Shown in pieces: positions 60,692 to 64,000 of a DNA stretch of 64,000 bases (positions are counted from its first letter, which is position 1; the number at the start of each line of letters is the position of its first letter). This stretch comes from Helianthus annuus (lineage: Eukaryota > Streptophyta > Magnoliopsida > Asterales > Asteraceae), in contig NC_035435.2 of NCBI RefSeq assembly GCF_002127325.2, positions 109,784,517-109,848,516 of the forward strand, in the 5' to 3' direction. The position numbers and the translations under genes are program-made. The notes under the pieces are model-generated. The model was given only the letters and a program-made list of their open reading frames with translations, made no database searches and was not told the origin of the DNA.

Positions 60692-63364
60692 TGTGACAGC
60701 TCGCAATTTCAGGTTAATACTTTAACCTAACCACAGTTAATTTAAACATATATTCATAGCACTGCATTTAACTAGGGTTAGTTAAATGAGTCTAAATTGG
60801 TAAGTCGGGGAATTACCGGAACACACACACAAGTTAACTTTCAAACCTTGGTGACTAACACGAATAATAATTATAAACGGACAGTTTATACGAAACTTAT
60901 GTGTTGCATGACAAATACGTGAATTATATGCTTTAATTATAAATTACAAGATGTTGTGGACGTTATGTGAAAATTATGTAATTAAGGGGATGTTATGGAT
61001 ATTAGGGAAGTTATAATAATACACAAAACCCTAAGCCTTCTTCACAATACATTGTACGACAGTTTCTAATCATTCTCTGATCATTTATAATCACTTCTGG
61101 CTACACAATCATCCAATCTTTGATTCTTCAATCCTTCAAGAACAAACCCTAGGATCAATCTAAGGTAATACTGTATGTTTTATGTTGCTATTCTTGTTCA
61201 GTTGATTTCATGCAAACCCTAGTTTTCCAAACAATAGTCATGTGTTTAGTTAATCATTTCGATTGAATGAATGCGATTGTGAATGAATGTGCATTGTTGT
61301 TAGACATTATGGATGCCATTGATATGAAAGAATTACCAAACCGTTGTTGATCATTGTGGATTAGGGTTTTGGATCGTAGAACTGCAAACTGTAACTGTTA
61401 TATTGAGAATTGCTTGTTTTGTGTTTCTGTGTGACTAGGGTTTGGTCAGACTTTGTGGAGTCACAAAGTCCGAGTTTATTATGTTCCGAGTTTTGTTTAT
61501 TATATATGTTCCGAGCTTATTTAAAAATGTAAGGTTAGGGTTTATCAATCTTCACTAAGAGTCGGGCTTATTGAATCCGAGTATAAATGAACATGATGTT
61601 CAGGATTTAATATTGAGTGTCCGAGTTTATATCTATGTCCTGAAGGGTCCGAATTTAAATGTTAGAGGATATAGAATGAACATGATGTTCAGGACTTATT
61701 AATGAATCCGAGTATAAATGGACATGATGTTCAGGATTTAATATTGCCTCTCCAAGTTTTACACACATATCTTGAAGGGTCCGAATTTAAGAGTAAGATT
61801 ATTGGTCCGAGTTATAAGCAAAAAATGTGAGTCAGGCCTTGTCACTTTGGATCCGAGTTTAAGAGGGTTTTAAAGGGGAGTCCGTGTTTATATTTGAGAG
61901 ATGGTCCGTACATATATATAGGGATGCATGGTTACTTATTAAATCCTGAATGAATATGAAGGATGCATGTTCTGAGATGATATGCTATTCCGAATTTGAA
62001 TTGTTACTCATGAGTGGACCGATGGTTTTAACATATGGGCCAAGAAATTTCTGTGTGGGCTGACTTTATTTGAATATCAGTTTATTTTCATGGACTTCAT
62101 GCGAGCTTAATTATGGATCCGGATTTAATTGGACTTTCATATTCAGGGTATATTTTCAAAACATGGTAATTTATTTGAATATCAATTATACACGGATTTA
62201 ATTGTATAAATGTAGATGGTCTGAATCTGTTATACATTTGATAATTCCGAGTTTGTGTGGGTGTTATAAATATTCCGAATCTAATACGTGTATGCCGACT
62301 TAATATATATTGAGAATGTATAAATATAATTCTAATTTATTTAAAGTTTACACACTCCGAGTTTGAATGCCTTTCATGGTTTAAAAGCTAATGGTCATCC
62401 GAGTTTCTTAATATAACACTGATGTCATCAACTAGAGATATCACTGTGTGTTACTGCATGTTAACTTGTTAGTCTGATCACACTTAAACGCTTGGTTGTT
62501 TGGAAACTTAGGGTATTGCATAACCCTACACACATACGTACTTACATTTATTGTACATTAGGTCGCGTGTAACGGGCCTAACACTTACTTTTACGCTAGA
62601 AGCACGTTAATACATACCGAGCAAACTAAGGTGAGTTCACTACTCTTTAACAAGCATGCGTCCCAGGGGGACAAACAAACTAATATTCCTGGAAGGAATA
62701 CTTTTAAAACATTGTAGATTAAATTCGATGTTGGTTAATAAACTCAAACTCTATCATGAAAGTCCCTACTTACTACCGAGCTAGTTACCTGGGAGGCAAC
62801 AGGGTATTAGTTGATAGCGCTATTAGGCTTGACAAACCTCACACCGTTCTGGGAGCCAGGCGTAAACTAATGACCTTAAACACTTGTATCAATGCTGATA
62901 GACATTGATGATGGCACAACAAACATGATAGTCATTTGCTATCGAGTTTATTATTCTTGGCATTTCTTTAAATTAAACACTTACATAATTTACGTTAAAC
63001 AAAATTGTGAACTCGCCAGCTTTATGTTGACACACTTTTCTGCATGCTTGCAGGATGTTAGATACAACATGATTTGGGAACTTGCAGTCTGAGAAGCGAA
63101 GAGTGTCATGGGACGTGTTGCTTAATAAACGATTAATGTTATGCTTATACTTTTAAACAATTTGGTTTCGAATGTTTAAACAATTACAATTGCCTCTGCT
63201 GAACGTATACTTTGTTGAATTGTTTATTTTGAAATGCACTTTTCATGTTGAATATGATGTTGCGTTTAATATTCTACTGTTAGTTCAATGTGATTAGTGG
63301 CTAGATCCTGGAACGTCACACACCTCGCGGTGAGATCCGCATGTGGTATTTTGGGGGTGTGACA
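60692..63364 (+). repeat. Solo LTR of a Tekay-related element (2673 bp), TCACA TSD
   Basis: Starts TGTGACAGCTCGC and ends TTTTGGGGGTGTGACA, with a perfect 5-bp TSD TCACA (60687-60691 and 63365-63369). No interior or second LTR is present, so it arose by LTR-LTR recombination. The R/U5 side shares AAGCATGCGTCCC, the GTGAGTTCAC context and the TTAGTTGATAGCGCTATTAGG segment with the LTR at 4996-7364. Confidence 0.93.
61435..62405 (+). repeat. Interspersed TCCGAGTTTA motif array in solo LTR
   Basis: About 18 copies of TCCGAGTTTA or close variants (TCCGAATTTA, TCCGAGTATA) are spread over ~970 bp. A larger duplication containing ACATGATGTTCAGGATTTAA occurs at about 61576 and 61706. Confidence 0.85.
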
Positions 63365-63369
63365 TCACA

Positions 63370-64000
63370 TGTTAACCTTTGACTAGGTTAATTAAAGGAA
63401 TTGTCCAAATTTTCCAAGAGGGCCTGAATCTCTAGTCCTTTGGTGAATGGTGAAGATAAGCCATTTTCTCACGTGTGAGTTCAAAGACCCATTTTTGGAC
63501 TATTTTGCGGTGATGTGCATACTCTGTATAGTATTTTAATGTACTATGTTTTTCTAAACAATGAATACTTTAAAAAAAGTGTTTGGCTTCTAGTTGTTAA
63601 GATGTTTTCAATTGTACAATGCAATGTCTTAAAGGTTACAGTTATAGAATAAAGTTGGCAATAATGTAAGGGAAGGTAATGGTAAAGTTTTTCTAAGTCA
63701 ATACGTTGTTGGAATCTGCTATGTCCATTCGTAGATGAACGGTAATATAACATATTTGATATTACCTTGGTCGGGAGTCTTGGTCCGTAATAAGCATGTC
63801 ATGGGGCAACGCCTTTGTGGCTTGTCATGGTTGTACAACTAGGTTATGCTTAGGGAGTGGCTATAATCACTCATAAGGTGAACATGACCTTAATATTATG
63901 TTATCTATGCAAAAATTGGACAAATATATTATTTGACATAGAGTATGTTCCAAGTATGTTTTTTGATACCATGTATCCTTGTGATAGTTACTTGCTATGT
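63370..64000. other. Right edge, no gene recognised
   Basis: Continues the sequence split by the solo LTR (GAAAGT/ACTTTC words, CTCACGTGTGAG at 63460-63471). No supported coding sequence. Confidence 0.5.

Overview
This is a repeat-rich, gene-poor plant nuclear window. I see no convincing host protein gene, rRNA locus or tRNA gene. Almost every recognisable coding stretch belongs to an LTR retrotransposon or LINE, and most are broken. The mix suggests an Asteraceae genome (family-level inference, not proven): a Tekay-type chromovirus with ~2.4 kb LTRs, an Athila gag-protease element primed by tRNA-Asp, a Tat element with an antisense spliced extra ORF, a SIRE-type copia 3' ORF, a Cassandra TRIM and an RTE LINE.

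Layout. 1-7364: minus-strand Tekay element whose 3' LTR runs off the left edge; it sits inside the 5' LTR of a Cassandra TRIM (7365-8112) that carries 5S rRNA-like sequence in both LTRs. 8880-9640: LTR-like fragment with a TATA box and CACGGGTCGTG repeats. 9745-10700: non-autonomous element with very long inverted repeats (MULE-like). 11066-31990: a nest. An RTE LINE 3' end is split by an old LTR (11109-31063). That LTR was invaded once by an Athila-like LTR (11826-20950), itself split by a Tat element (12359-20399), and separately by a young non-autonomous Athila (22709-30547) with ~99% identical LTRs and a perfect 5-bp target-site duplication (TSD).

31990-40850: foldback element, dispersed GAGTAC repeat, degenerate tandem repeat with a Helitron-like 3' end, and a partly duplicated LTR segment that carries a proline-rich coding remnant. 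40851-45547: 3' LTR, polypurine tract and large broken 3' ORF of a SIRE-type copia element. 47743-53960: a cluster of small DNA transposons, three hAT-like with 8-bp TSDs, one Harbinger-like with TAA TSD, and one CACTA terminus.

55114-59072 is the most unusual object: a ~3.96 kb element with imperfect terminal inverted repeats and an 8-bp direct repeat on both sides, made almost entirely of palindromes and short arrays built on CTCGTATAGG and CGTAT, with no credible coding sequence. 60692-63364 is a solo LTR with a perfect TCACA TSD, related to the Tekay LTR at the left end.

A recurring theme: several unrelated LTR families each carry their own private set of short dyad or repeat motifs, usually just upstream of the LTR TATA box. 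Boundaries backed by TSDs, primer-binding sites (PBS) or LTR pairs are firm; family names rest on motif recognition without database searches.
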